This document shows positions 17,665-28,500 of a DNA stretch of 64,000 nucleotides, piece after piece. Position 1 is the stretch's first letter. Every line of letters starts with the position of its first letter. A model generated the notes under the pieces. It did not search any database. It saw only the letters and a program-made list of their open reading frames with translations, and had not been told where the DNA came from. This DNA comes from Granulicella rosea (lineage in GTDB: Bacteria; Acidobacteriota; Terriglobia; Terriglobales; Acidobacteriaceae). The DNA lies in assembly GCF_900188085.1 (NCBI RefSeq), contig NZ_FZOU01000001.1, positions 682,001 through 746,000 on the forward strand, in the 5' to 3' direction. Made by a program: the position numbers and the translations under genes.

Positions 17665-17695
17665 TTGCTTTTATATGTTCAACTTTAGTTACAAT
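17665..17695 (+). promoter_or_regulatory. GH32 promoter with TCAACTTT block
   Basis: A -10 hexamer TACAAT (17690-17695) lies 31 bases before the ATG, with a poor -35 (TTGCTT, 17665-17670). The spacer holds TTCAACTTTAGTT, matching the operator-like block before the receptor gene. A repressor bound there would cover the promoter. Pattern-based. Confidence 0.45.
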
Positions 17696-17726
17696 ATGAC
17701 GTGGTCTTCCACTGCAGGAGCTTGCC

Positions 17727-19238
17727 ATGAGCATGAGGTTCTCTCTTACACGACGTGATTTCTTTGCTACGGTCACCGCGCTTGCGCTTGCGCCGCGCGC
17801 TATGCTGGCGGAGACCGAGCCACTGGAAGCAAGACTTGCCGCCGACCCCATGCGCCCGCAGTTTCATCTGCTGCCGGCAAAGAACTGGATGAACGATCCG
17901 AATGGACCCATCTACTTCAATGGCAAATACCACATGTTCTTCCAGTACAACCCGCTGGCCGCGACATGGGGCGACATGAGCTGGTATCACGCCGTGAGCG
18001 AGGACATGCTGCACTGGAAGCATCTGCCGCTGGCGTTCACCCCTACCCCCGGAAGCGCGGATGCTTTCGGCTGTTTTTCGGGTTCGTGCATCCAGGTGGG
18101 CAAACGTGTTTACGCCGTATACACCGGGACGAAGGAGAGTAGCAAGGAGCTCTCGACGATTAAGGATGGCGAGGATCGTATTCAGGAGTCGCAGTGTCTG
18201 GCCTACTCGGACGACTCGCAACTTATCAGGTGGACGAAGCTGCCGGAGCCGATCGTCCCATTGCCCCCGCCGGGGTTGAAGATTACGGGCTTTCGCGACC
18301 CTTCGGTGTGGAAGCAGGGCGAATGGTTTTACATGACGGTTGGCTCGGGCATTGCGCTTACGGGGGGATGCGTGCTGCTGTATCGGTCGAAGGACATGAA
18401 GACCTGGGAGTATCTGCATGAGCTGACGAGCGGTAAGTGGAACGGCGTCAAGACGGCGAACCCTTGTCCCGATGGCGAGATGTGGGAGTGCCCGGAGTTC
18501 TTCGCGCTCGATGGGGGGCATGTGTTGATTTACTCCACGCTCGATAAGGTCTTCTGGCAGTCAGGCAGACTCGATGCAGCGACGATGACGTTCGAAGAGA
18601 CGAAGACAGGCGAGCTTGATCTCGGAGCGTTCTACGCGCCGAAGACGCAGCTCGATGCCGTCGGCCGACGCATTCTTTGGGGCTGGATTCCGGAGAAGCG
18701 CAGTGAGGCCGCGATGCGCGATGCGGGTTGGTCGGGGATGATGAGTCTGCCGCGTGTGTTGCACCTCGATGCGGATGGAACGCTACGCATCACGTCTCTG
18801 CCGCAGGCGGCGGTATTGCGTGCGGCCACGCTGCCGGCGCAGAAGACACATGCGGGTGTGCTGAAGACGCTGCCTGAGGCGACCGGCGAGTTGCTCTGCA
18901 CGGGTCTGCGAGGTAGCCCGATGCAGTTGACGATGACGGCTGGCGCAAGCGAGGTGCTGCGTGTGCTCTACTCGCCGGAGAAGCATGCATTCCTCGTGGC
19001 GGGACGCGAGATAGCGCTGAAGCCGAACGATGCGCCCACGGTGCATGGATTCGTGGATGGCTCCGTAGTGGAGCTGATTCTTGGCGAGCGCATCGGTTAT
19101 ACGAAGCGCTTCTACTATGACGAAAAGATCGCGCCGGATGTGAAGATTCTTGCGACTGGCGCCGCTGGGATCAAGCTCGATGCGTGGAGGATCGCGCCGA
19201 TCTCACCCAATCGTCTCACAGCGCATGCACGTACTTAG
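17727..19238 (+). CDS. GH32 exo-fructanase / invertase
   Basis: A 503-residue glycosidase cutting beta-fructosyl links in levan, inulin or sucrose. All three catalytic motifs are present: nucleophile Asp57 in WMNDPNGP, transition-state Asp191 in FRDPS and acid/base Glu254 in ECPEFF. The N-terminus SLTRRDFFATVTALALAP is a good Tat signal, so export in folded form is likely. AGGAG lies six bases before the ATG. Length fits a five-blade propeller plus C-terminal beta-sandwich. With fructokinase, porter and receptor nearby, this is the hydrolytic core of the locus. Confidence 0.95.
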   Translation: MSMRFSLTRRDFFATVTALALAPRAMLAETEPLEARLAADPMRPQFHLLPAKNWMNDPNGPIYFNGKYHMFFQYNPLAATWGDMSWYHAVSEDMLHWKHLPLAFTPTPGSADAFGCFSGSCIQVGKRVYAVYTGTKESSKELSTIKDGEDRIQESQCLAYSDDSQLIRWTKLPEPIVPLPPPGLKITGFRDPSVWKQGEWFYMTVGSGIALTGGCVLLYRSKDMKTWEYLHELTSGKWNGVKTANPCPDGEMWECPEFFALDGGHVLIYSTLDKVFWQSGRLDAATMTFEETKTGELDLGAFYAPKTQLDAVGRRILWGWIPEKRSEAAMRDAGWSGMMSLPRVLHLDADGTLRITSLPQAAVLRAATLPAQKTHAGVLKTLPEATGELLCTGLRGSPMQLTMTAGASEVLRVLYSPEKHAFLVAGREIALKPNDAPTVHGFVDGSVVELILGERIGYTKRFYYDEKIAPDVKILATGAAGIKLDAWRIAPISPNRLTAHART

Positions 19239-19259
19239 CACTTCGATCGGAGAAGAGAC

Positions 19260-20585
19260 TTGAATCGCTACCTTATAAAGGCAACGACCGTCGGCGCGCT
19301 CGGCGGACTGCTGTTCGGCTTCGATACAGCCGTCATCGCGGGCACGACGCAACAGCTTACGGAGATCTTTCACCTCACGCCGTCGACGCTCGGTCTTACC
19401 GTCTTTATCGGATTGGTCGGCACGGTGATTGGCGCGATGGTTTCGGGCAAGCTGGGGCAGAAGATCGGCGGGCGTGAGGCGTTGCGCATTATGGCGATCC
19501 TCTACACGATCTCTGCGGTGGGCTGCGCCTTTGCCTGGAGCTGGAATGCACTGATGGTCTTTCGCCTGATCGGAGGACTGGGCATCGGCGGTTCGTCGGT
19601 GCTGGGGCCGGTGTATATCGCGGAGCTTGCGCCGGCGAAGTGGCGCGGTCGCATGGTGGGGATGTTTCAGATCAACATCGTCGCGGGTATTCTGCTGGCG
19701 TATCTTTCAAACTACATCATCGCATCGCAGCACCTCGGCGCCGCGGAGTGGCGTTGGGAGTTTGGCGTAGCGATTGTGCCTTCGGTGCTCTTTCTCATCA
19801 TGCTCTATGGCATCCCGCGCAGCTCGCGCTGGCTGGTGACGACCAACCGGACGGACGAAGCCTTGAAGGTGCTGGAGCTTATGGGTTCGCCTAACTCCAA
19901 GGCCGAACTCCAGGAGATTATGGACTCGGTGCACATGGAGCGCGGAGCGAAGGAAGAGCCTCTCTTCACCAGACGTTACGCTCTGCCGATCTTCCTCGCA
20001 ATCTCGATCGGCCTGCTCAATCAACTTGCGGGCATCAATGCAATTCTCTATTACGCGAACTCGATCTTCGCTTCGGCGGGCTTCAGTTCGAACTCCGCCG
20101 CGTTGCAGACGGTGGGCATCGGCCTGGTGAACATGCTCGCCACGTTGCTGGGCATGAGCCTGATCGACAGGATGGGTCGCAAGACTCTGCTGCTGATCGG
20201 ATCGGTGGGGATGGTGTTCGCGCTCGGTGGCGTGGCGGCGATCTTCTACACGCATACGCACCAGGCGTTGCTGGTCTGGCTGCTGGTGATGTTCATCGTC
20301 TTCTTTGCGATCTCGCAGGGCTCGGTGATCTGGGTGTACATTGCGGAGGTCTTTCCGAACCGAGTGCGGTCCAAGGGGCAGAGTCTCGGTTCGTCCGCGC
20401 ACTGGATCAGCGCGGCGCTGATCACGCGCTACTTCCCTGTCGTGGTGGACAAATTCTCGCAAGGCACGCCGTTCGCGTTCTTCGCGGGTATGATGGCGCT
20501 GCAGTTTGTGCTGGTGCTGTTTGTGTTTCCAGAGACCAAGGGCCGATCGCTCGAACAGATCCAGGCACAGTTTGGAATTCACTAA
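19260..20585 (+). CDS. MFS sugar porter (SP family)
   Basis: A 441-residue inner-membrane transporter with twelve predicted helices. Family marks: GGLLFGFDTAVIAG in helix 1, PRSSRWLV (PESPRWL-like) before the central loop, QLAGINAILYYANSIF in helix 7 and PETKGRSLEQIQ after helix 12. The start is TTG at 19260 with GGAG eleven bases before it; no better in-frame ATG precedes the first helix. It lies 21 bases after GH32 and 20 before the epimerase, so it is probably co-transcribed, importing the fructose released outside the inner membrane by proton symport. Confidence 0.93.
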   Translation: MNRYLIKATTVGALGGLLFGFDTAVIAGTTQQLTEIFHLTPSTLGLTVFIGLVGTVIGAMVSGKLGQKIGGREALRIMAILYTISAVGCAFAWSWNALMVFRLIGGLGIGGSSVLGPVYIAELAPAKWRGRMVGMFQINIVAGILLAYLSNYIIASQHLGAAEWRWEFGVAIVPSVLFLIMLYGIPRSSRWLVTTNRTDEALKVLELMGSPNSKAELQEIMDSVHMERGAKEEPLFTRRYALPIFLAISIGLLNQLAGINAILYYANSIFASAGFSSNSAALQTVGIGLVNMLATLLGMSLIDRMGRKTLLLIGSVGMVFALGGVAAIFYTHTHQALLVWLLVMFIVFFAISQGSVIWVYIAEVFPNRVRSKGQSLGSSAHWISAALITRYFPVVVDKFSQGTPFAFFAGMMALQFVLVLFVFPETKGRSLEQIQAQFGIH

Positions 20586-20605
20586 GACCGAGGCAAGAGA
20601 ACGAT

Positions 20606-21466
20606 ATGGCAGACAGGATCGGCATCAGCGCATTCGCGTGGACGGCGGACTTCACAGCCAAGCATCTTGAGCTTCTACCGTGGCTGGAGGAACAGGGCTT
20701 CGCTGCATTGGAGGCGCCGATGTTCGACCCATCGGCTCTGCCGGTCGCCGCAATTCGCAGGGCCTTTGCGGAGACGGAACTTGACTGCACCGTCTGCGCG
20801 ATTCTGCCTGCGGGGATCAACCCCATCAGTCCGGATGCGGCCACACGTACGCGCTCCATTGCTCATCTGATGGAGTGTGTGGAGGCCACGGCTGCGATGG
20901 GTAGCCGGCTGCTTGGCGGTCCTCTCTTCGCGCCCATCGGCTATCTGCCCGAGCATCGGCCGACGGAAGACGAATGGCGCTGGGCAGTCGAGGCGTTTCA
21001 AGTAGTCTCCGGCCATCTCGAAAAGCATAATGTTACGCTCTCGATCGAACCGGTCAATCGCTCCGAGACCTTCTTCCTGCGCACCGCGGCTGAGGCGAAG
21101 CGGTTGTGTGAAGCAGTGGGACATCCGCGTGTCGGCGTGACGATCGATACCTTTCACGCAAACATCGAGGAGCGCAGTATACCTGCGGCGATCGCCTTGC
21201 TGGGATCGCATTTGAAGCATATGCACATCAGCGAGAACGATCGAGGCCTGCTGGGTCAGGGCCATGTGGACTTTCCTGCAATCGTGCGCGCGCTGGAATC
21301 GGTCGGCTATGACGGTTATCTGATGATCGAAGGCTTCGGCTATTCCCCGACCGAGCCGAAGGCTCCAGGCGCGCTATGGGCCGAGCTGGATGTATCGGCG
21401 GAACGGTTGGCTGTCGAGGGTATGGGTTACCTTCGGGCGCTCAGGAAGGCTTCCGTCGCTGTGTAA
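20606..21466 (+). CDS. Ketose 3-epimerase-like TIM barrel (tagatose/allulose 3-epimerase family)
   Basis: A 286-residue AP-endonuclease-2-type TIM barrel. The four metal ligands Glu148 (LSIEPVNR), Asp181 (VTIDTFHAN), His207 (HMHISENDRG) and Glu242 (MIEGF) are spaced 33, 26 and 35 residues apart, the same spacing as in known D-tagatose/D-psicose 3-epimerases (Glu152, Asp185, His211, Glu246). The spacing is counted from this sequence; the comparison numbers are recalled. It is last in the fructan operon, so it may interconvert fructose and allulose or handle a contaminating ketose. Substrate is inferred. Confidence 0.82.
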   Translation: MADRIGISAFAWTADFTAKHLELLPWLEEQGFAALEAPMFDPSALPVAAIRRAFAETELDCTVCAILPAGINPISPDAATRTRSIAHLMECVEATAAMGSRLLGGPLFAPIGYLPEHRPTEDEWRWAVEAFQVVSGHLEKHNVTLSIEPVNRSETFFLRTAAEAKRLCEAVGHPRVGVTIDTFHANIEERSIPAAIALLGSHLKHMHISENDRGLLGQGHVDFPAIVRALESVGYDGYLMIEGFGYSPTEPKAPGALWAELDVSAERLAVEGMGYLRALRKASVAV

Positions 21467-21958
21467 GCAGGTTCAGCGTCTGCCGCATTTTTCAGAAGGC
21501 GCCACGTTATCTGCGTCATGATTGTTGGCAGGTCGTCGGCGCCACAAGGGTGACCTCTCCCAGGCAAAGCGTGCTACGGTCTCAGGCTGGAGCAAGCAAC
21601 GATAAGAGCCAAAGCCAATACAAGGTTATCGACGGTAAAAGCGGCTCGCCTTCCGTCGCGATTCTCTGCCTCTGGCAGAGTTCTGCCCCGGCTCTTGGCC
21701 CCATCCTTAAATACAAGATCCTCTCCGGCCCCTTCAGGACGTTTGTCACATTCTCTATCCGTCCTGCATGTCATTGATATCAAAGACACGGCAGCGCGGC
21801 CCCCAGTGAGAAACCGTTCAACACTTGCCAAGAAGGTCTCGCGTCGCCGAGTGTGATCCGGCTATGGAAACGGGACTTTGCGAGGGTGTTGACCTGGGGC
21901 GATCCGACCTCCCGGCCGACTGCGCCCCCGTGCGGACGCAAGACCAAGTGAGGTAGGA
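21467..21958 (+). other. Non-coding gap before third receptor gene
   Basis: 492 bases without a convincing gene. I found no terminator stem with a T-run, no copy of the shared galactan element and no TCAACTTT block. A purine-rich AGGTAGGA directly precedes the receptor ATG. The size leaves room for a long leader or a small RNA, but nothing specific is visible. Confidence 0.4.
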
Positions 21959-24900
21959 ATGCTATTTTTATCGGCACTCAGAGCATGCAGCGCCAGGCCG
22001 GCATCGCGTCGCTCCAACCCTTTTATCGCTGTCACCCTGTGCGTGCTCGCGCTGCTTTTCGGCGCCGCGTCGAACGCTCTCGGCCAGGCTCGCAGCACTG
22101 GAACCGTCGCCGGCAACATCACGGACGCAAAGGGCAATGTCGTCATCACGGCGGTCGTGACGCTGACCTCCGCCGAACAAAACACGACCTTCACCGCGAA
22201 TGCCAACGGCAAGGGCGAGTATCTCCTGACGGACGTCCCGGTCGGCACGTACAACCTGACCGTGTCGGCGCCAAACTTCCAGAACTACGTCATCAGCTCC
22301 ATCGCCGTGGACGCTGAACAGAACGTTCGGCTGGACGCGCGGCTGGAGGTCGGCACGGCGTCGGAGTCAGTGACGGTGGAGGCGGCGGGCATGACCGTCG
22401 ATACGCGGTCGGCGACCATCGGCACCGTGATCGACAACAAGCTGGTCGAGGAGCTGCCGATCGACGGGCAGAATGTCGTGGCGCTGGCGGCGCTGCTGCC
22501 CGGCGTCAGCGGCGTCAACGCGCCGACGACCTTCACCAGCGATACGGCCGGTCCGACCTTCAACGTCTCCGGCTCTCGCAACAACCAGAACCTTTTCCTG
22601 CTCGACGGCTTTCTGTGGAACAACGCCTTCTACAATACGGGCCTCAACTTTCCGCCGCCGCACGCCATGTCCGAGGTCAGCGTGCTGCTCGACAACTACA
22701 AGGCGGAGTTCGGCCGCAACGCCGGCTCGGTCTTCAACGCGATCACCCGGCGCGGCGCCAATACGATCCACGGCACGCTGTGGGAGTACCTGCAGAATAG
22801 CGTCTTCGATGCGACCGACTGGATCTCGCACCAGAACCCGCATCTGGTTCAGAACCAGTTCGGCGCGACGCTCGGCGGCCCGATCAAGCGGGATAAGGCG
22901 TTCTTCTTCCTCACCTTTCAGGACCTTCGCTCGGCCGGTCAGGTGGTCGCCATCGCGCAGACGCCGACATACGCCGAGCGCGGGCTGATCTCGCCGGGCG
23001 TCGGTCTTCCGTGCACCTCGACCTACTTCGCCGGCCAGACCTGCGCGAACTTTCTGGCCTCCTTTCCAGCCGGTTCGAACCCGAACCAGGTGCTGCAGAA
23101 TCCGGTCTATTCGAGCACCTACGGCGCGACCGCGATCAGCCAGTTGAACTCGACTTACGCACAGCAGGGTGGTACGGGAACCTCGCCCTGCGTCACCGCC
23201 CTGACCGCTTATATGAACTCCAATAACGCGGCCACGACGAAGCGCTACCTGCCGAACGCTGAGATTCCGAGTAACTGCTTCAATCCGGTTGCGGTGAACT
23301 TCCTGAGCCAGTATGTGCCGGTGCCCAATCAGCCGAGCATCGGCAATGCGCCGCCGCAGGCGCTCTCGACCGCCAAGCAGCCGCGCAACGACTACAACGG
23401 CATGGCGCGCATCGACCTGAACCTCGGCGCGCACACGTTGGACGCCCATTTCTACATGACGAGCGTGAACGACATCACGTCGAACAGTGTCAGCCAGGGA
23501 CAAGGCATCGCGAACTATGAGCAGGACCGAAACACCGGCGGCATCGCCTTCGGCGGCGTCGGAGATACCTGGGTGCTGAGCAGCAATAAGTTGAATATCT
23601 TTCGCACCGGGTATAAGCGTTATAAGTACTCGATCGATCCGACCGATCCGACGACGTTAGGAGCTCTCGGCTCGGCGCTGATTATTCCCGGCTCGCCTTC
23701 GCTGCCGCGGCTGGAGGCGACGAACCAGTTCACCCTGGGCAGCGCGACCTCCGCTCGTTCTTACACGCTTAACGCAAATTATGAGGCGAGCGATAACTTT
23801 TCCTGGACTAAAGGCAACCATAACTTACAATTCGGCGCGCAATATCTGGAGCTACAGTATATTCATCGCTTCGACCAATCGCCGTTTATCGAATCCGAGC
23901 AGCAGAATACCGAGACATCGCTTGGAGATTTTCTACTTGGACTTATCTACACCGAGACCTTCGGTAACTTCACCAACTTATCCGCGCAGCAGCATGTCTT
24001 CTACTTCTACGGCCAGGATGACTGGCGTGCAAGCTCTCGACTTACCGTGAGCGCGGGTCTGCGCTATGAGCTTCCGTTCCAGTGGTATCAGCCCGACGGC
24101 CAGTCGCTGACCTTCATCCCCGGCTATCAATCCGCGGTCTTTCCTGGGGCTCCGCCCAGCATGGCCTATGTCGGCGACCACGGCCTGGGCAAGGGCATTG
24201 TGTCGAACCGCTTCAACGACTTCGCGCCACGCGTGGGTCTTGCCTACGATGTGTTCGGCAACGGCAAGACCTCGATCCGCGCGGGCTTCGGCATCTTCTT
24301 CGACGCCATCAACGCCAACATCGTAGGCGTCGGCGAACCGTATCACTACGGCGTAACCTATGCGCAGCCGAACGGCAGCTTTTCGAATCCGCTGCTTGGA
24401 CAGAATCCCATTCCCGCGAACTATGTGAAGGGCAACCCACAGTTCGCCGGCCCTTACTCGGTCAACTTCGCCGATAAGAATCTAACGACGCCTTACACCG
24501 AAGCGTTCAATATCGGCATTCAGCAGCGCGTGCTGAACTCGGCGACGCTCGAGATCAACTATGTCGGTAAGCTGGGGCGTCATCAGATCGTTCAATTCGA
24601 TCTGAATCCCGCTATCTACGATTGCTCCGGCGGATACTTCGCCAGTAACCCGGCCGTCTACTGCGCCGATGCATCGACCGCATCGTCGTCCTATCAGGCG
24701 CGCGTCGTGTATCCGGGTTATAACTACGGCGGTCAGGGTGTAGTGGATAATGCGAGTGTCGGGACCTCGAACTACAACGGCATGCAGGTGATTTACAAGC
24801 AACGTTCGCGCAAGAGCCTCTCCGCGCTGGCGTCTTATACTTATTCGCGTTCGCTCGACATACAAAGTAATGGCCAGACAAACACCGCGAACGTGCCGAT

Positions 24901-25519
24901 GCCGTTCAATCTGCGCTCGCAGTATGGGCCATCGGACTTCCAGGCGACGCATATCTTCAACGGCGGCTTTGTCTGGCTTACACCGTCGGTGCGCTTCGGG
25001 CCTCGATTCATGCAGGGTCTGGCGAACGGCTGGCGCCTGGGCGGCATCTTCAACGCGCGCTCCGGCAACCCGATCAATATCTATCTTGCGGGAGATCTCA
25101 GTTACACCGACGAGCGTCCGCAGCGACCTAACCTTGTGCCGGGTGTAAGTCCCTACCCCGCGCCCGGAAGGTCGCGCGCGGCCGAGGTTGCGTCCTGGTT
25201 CAACACAGCCGCCTTCGTCAATCCGACTCCGGGAACCTTCGGCAACGTAAGCCGCAACTCGCTTTACGGGCCGGCCTTCATCACGACCAACGGCTCGGTT
25301 GGCCGCTTCTTTCAACTGACGCAGGGCCGCGACCTGGAGTTCAAAGCAGACGCCTTCAACCTGTTCAATCAGCCGAACTTCGCCAATCCGAACACGCAGC
25401 TTGCGTCGGCAACCTCGGCGCTTGGCAACTTCGGCACCATCCGTTCGACTGTGGGAACGAACGGCGTGGTCGGCACCAATGGACGCAGGTTGCAACTGTC
25501 GTTGCTGCTGCATTTCTAG
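21959..25519 (+). CDS. Oar-like TonB-dependent receptor (third locus)
   Basis: A 1186-residue outer-membrane receptor. A longish signal region (to about residue 43, ALGQA) is followed by a carboxypeptidase-regulatory domain (TVAGNITDAKGNVVI), plug and barrel ending LQLSLLLHF. The GAGGT site is only four to five bases before ATG 21959, so a later start is possible though none is clearly better. It is 27 bases before the NHL protein gene and likely co-transcribed with it and the alginate-lyase-family gene. Substrate cannot be read from the sequence; uronic-acid polymers are a guess from the neighbour. Confidence 0.88.
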   Translation: MLFLSALRACSARPASRRSNPFIAVTLCVLALLFGAASNALGQARSTGTVAGNITDAKGNVVITAVVTLTSAEQNTTFTANANGKGEYLLTDVPVGTYNLTVSAPNFQNYVISSIAVDAEQNVRLDARLEVGTASESVTVEAAGMTVDTRSATIGTVIDNKLVEELPIDGQNVVALAALLPGVSGVNAPTTFTSDTAGPTFNVSGSRNNQNLFLLDGFLWNNAFYNTGLNFPPPHAMSEVSVLLDNYKAEFGRNAGSVFNAITRRGANTIHGTLWEYLQNSVFDATDWISHQNPHLVQNQFGATLGGPIKRDKAFFFLTFQDLRSAGQVVAIAQTPTYAERGLISPGVGLPCTSTYFAGQTCANFLASFPAGSNPNQVLQNPVYSSTYGATAISQLNSTYAQQGGTGTSPCVTALTAYMNSNNAATTKRYLPNAEIPSNCFNPVAVNFLSQYVPVPNQPSIGNAPPQALSTAKQPRNDYNGMARIDLNLGAHTLDAHFYMTSVNDITSNSVSQGQGIANYEQDRNTGGIAFGGVGDTWVLSSNKLNIFRTGYKRYKYSIDPTDPTTLGALGSALIIPGSPSLPRLEATNQFTLGSATSARSYTLNANYEASDNFSWTKGNHNLQFGAQYLELQYIHRFDQSPFIESEQQNTETSLGDFLLGLIYTETFGNFTNLSAQQHVFYFYGQDDWRASSRLTVSAGLRYELPFQWYQPDGQSLTFIPGYQSAVFPGAPPSMAYVGDHGLGKGIVSNRFNDFAPRVGLAYDVFGNGKTSIRAGFGIFFDAINANIVGVGEPYHYGVTYAQPNGSFSNPLLGQNPIPANYVKGNPQFAGPYSVNFADKNLTTPYTEAFNIGIQQRVLNSATLEINYVGKLGRHQIVQFDLNPAIYDCSGGYFASNPAVYCADASTASSSYQARVVYPGYNYGGQGVVDNASVGTSNYNGMQVIYKQRSRKSLSALASYTYSRSLDIQSNGQTNTANVPMPFNLRSQYGPSDFQATHIFNGGFVWLTPSVRFGPRFMQGLANGWRLGGIFNARSGNPINIYLAGDLSYTDERPQRPNLVPGVSPYPAPGRSRAAEVASWFNTAAFVNPTPGTFGNVSRNSLYGPAFITTNGSVGRFFQLTQGRDLEFKADAFNLFNQPNFANPNTQLASATSALGNFGTIRSTVGTNGVVGTNGRRLQLSLLLHF

Positions 25520-25546
25520 ACGCGATTGTGACACGAGGATTCAAGC

Positions 25547-28500
25547 ATGCGGATTTCAAAGATGTTCATCGGTGGATTGGCGACCCTCGCGCTCTTCGCG
25601 GTCGCAACGCAGGCAACGGCACAGACGACCGCGCAGGCACCCTTTCTTTCGGTCTACGCGGGCATCCCAACGGGAAGCACGGCGACGGCCTGCGCCAACG
25701 ACATTCCCACCTTCACGGGGACACATGTCGGCGACGGCTGCGTGCCCACGCAGGCGAGCCTGAGCACGCCCAGCAGCTCCGCCATCGACGTCTATGGCAA
25801 CGTCTATATCTCGGATTACGGCCATAAGCTGCTGCGCGTGATCTACCAGGGCGGCGCGCCGCTGACCTCGCTGCTGGTCGCGGCCAGCCCGGCGATTTCG
25901 AACTTCGTACCCGTGCCCGGCCGCATCTACACCATCGCCGGCGCGGCGGCGGCTGTGCTTGCGACCACCGGCACGCCGAAGGCGCTCTACTGCAACAGCG
26001 CGGGAACCGGAACGGTTGCGATCGCCACCAACGGCGATGGCTGCCCCGCGACCGAGAGCTACATCCAGCCGCGCGGCATCTCGGTCGACGCGAACGGCAA
26101 CATCTTCTTCGCCAACCTCGGCGGCGGCGAAGGCATGCGCGTCATCTATGCCGGCGGCGCGGCGGTCGCGACCCTCATCACGACGCTCAACAGCACCGTG
26201 ACCGCGCCGCAGGTGGGCTACATCTACAGCATCACCGGCAGCTCGACCGCGGGCTTCAAGGGCGATGGAGCCAACGCGCGCACGGCGCAGTTTGAGAATG
26301 TGCGCGACGTCGTCGTCGACCCCAGCGGCAACCTCTATATCTCGGACGGCAACGCCGCAGGCGCCACGACCGCGAACACGAACAACAATATCCGCGAGAT
26401 CAACGCCGCCACCGGCATCATCACGACCATCGCGGGCAACACGGTTGCACCGGTGATCGCATGCCCTGCCGGAGGTTCGTTCGGCGGCGATGGCGGCCCG
26501 GCGACGGCGGCGCAACTGAACTCTCCGTATGCGATGTTCATGGACGCCAACAGCAACCTCTACCTCTCCGATAGCTGCAACGGGCGGCTGCGCGTGATCT
26601 ACGCCGGCGGTACGATTCCCAACGTGTCGAACCCCGTCGTCGGAGATATCTACACCGTCGCGGGCGGTGGCGCGTTGACCGGCGGCGCGACCAACGTCGC
26701 GGCCACGCAACTCAGCATTGCGCTGATGCAGAGCGCGGGCATCGATGCGGCGGGCAATCTCTATATCGCCGACAACACGAATCGTTATGTCTGGCAGATC
26801 AACCCCATCACCGGCATTGCAACGCTCTTCAGCGGTCTCGGCCTGACGGGGACGACCGCGGTCGCTGCGCCGGCGGCAGGGACATACTGCGGTGGGACGA
26901 CCGCGACCAGCGGCCCCAAGTCCGTCGACACAATCGGCGATGGCTGTCCTGCGTTGCAGACCGCCGTCAGCCCGAGCCTTCGTTTCATCGGCGACAACCT
27001 CGGGCATGTCTATTCGATCGATAACTCCGTGCTGCGGCAGTACACGCTCGACAGTACCTTCCCCGCAACAGCTGTTGGATCGAGCACGACGCAGCCTGTG
27101 GCCTTCACTGCGCCAGCGATGCAGACCGACAGCTTCAAGCTCGAAGGCACGACGGCGACAGAGTTCAGCGATGTCGGCGGCACGGCCTGCACGGCTGTCG
27201 CGTCGATCCCCGCGAGCACGCTGTGCGTCTACAACGTGCAGTTCACACCCACGCAGTCGGGCCCGCGCGACGGCGCGATGGTGCTGGGCGCAGGCCTCGC
27301 CACGGCTTTGCTCAGCGGCTCTGGAACAGCGGCGCAGCTCTCGGTCGACCCCGGCACGCAGACGACGCTGGGATCGGGTCTGACGCCGCAGGGTATCGTG
27401 GCGGACGACTCCGGCAATGTCTACGTGGCCGATGCCAGGGCGAACCAGTTAGTCGCGATCAACATCGCAAAGAACACGAGCACGACCGTCATGACCGGTC
27501 TGAGCAAGCCGGGCCAGGCGGCGATCGACGGCGCGGGAAATCTCTACGTCGCCGATGCGGGCAACAACCGCATCGCGGAGCTGCCGGTCGGCGGCGCCGT
27601 GCGCAGCCTTGGCGCCGGACTCTCCGCGCCGCAGGGCGTGGCGGTCGATGGCGTCGGCAATCTTTACATCGCGGATACGGGCAACAACCGCATCGTGGAG
27701 ATCGTCGCCGGCGGCCAGCAGCGCGTGCTTCCCTTCAGCGGTCTTGCTCAGCCCACGCGCATCGCGGTCGATGGCGCGGGCGATCTCTTCGTGGCCGATA
27801 CGGGCAATAGCCGCGTGGTGGAATGGATAGCCGGCCAGGGTCAGACCGTGGTGAGCTTCGGCACAACCAGCGTGAAGCCGGCAGGCCTCGCGGTGGATGC
27901 AGCCGGTAACCTTTACGTCGCCGATACGAACAGCCTGCAGGTGTTGGAGGTACTCGCGGGTACGACCACGGTGAACACGCTCGTTTCAGGCCTGAAGTCG
28001 CCGGCCGATCTTTCTATTGGTCCCAACGCAAGCCTCTACGTCGCGGACTCGCAGGCGACGGCGGCGATCGCGCTCAACCGTTCGCTGGGCGCCATCGGTT
28101 TTCCGATCACCAATGTCGGCGAGAACAGCAGCGCGTCCATCTCTGTGGCGAATACGGGCAATGCGGCGCTGAGCTTTACGGGCGCGACGCTGGTCTCGAA
28201 TGCGACCGGCGTCTTCACCGTGGCGGCTGCTTCGGCCAACGGTTGCGCGCTGAGCCAGACCGTCGCGGCGGGCGCAAGCTGCCTGCTCAACGCGACCTTC
28301 GCGCCGACAAGCCGGGGCGCTTACAGCCAGATCGATACCTTCACGACGAATGCGGCGAACAGCGGCTCCGTGCAGGCTCTGCTCGCCGGCACAGGCGCGC
28401 AGCTCATCGGCACGACGACCGCCATCACCATCACCTCGCCGACCACCTCGACCATCGGATTCGGTACGCCGGTCGTGCTCTCGACGCTTGTTACGCTCTC

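Noticed and set aside
21467..21958. Riboswitch or leader RNA in the 492-base gap
   Set aside because: No conserved riboswitch core or terminator/anti-terminator pair could be recognised by eye.
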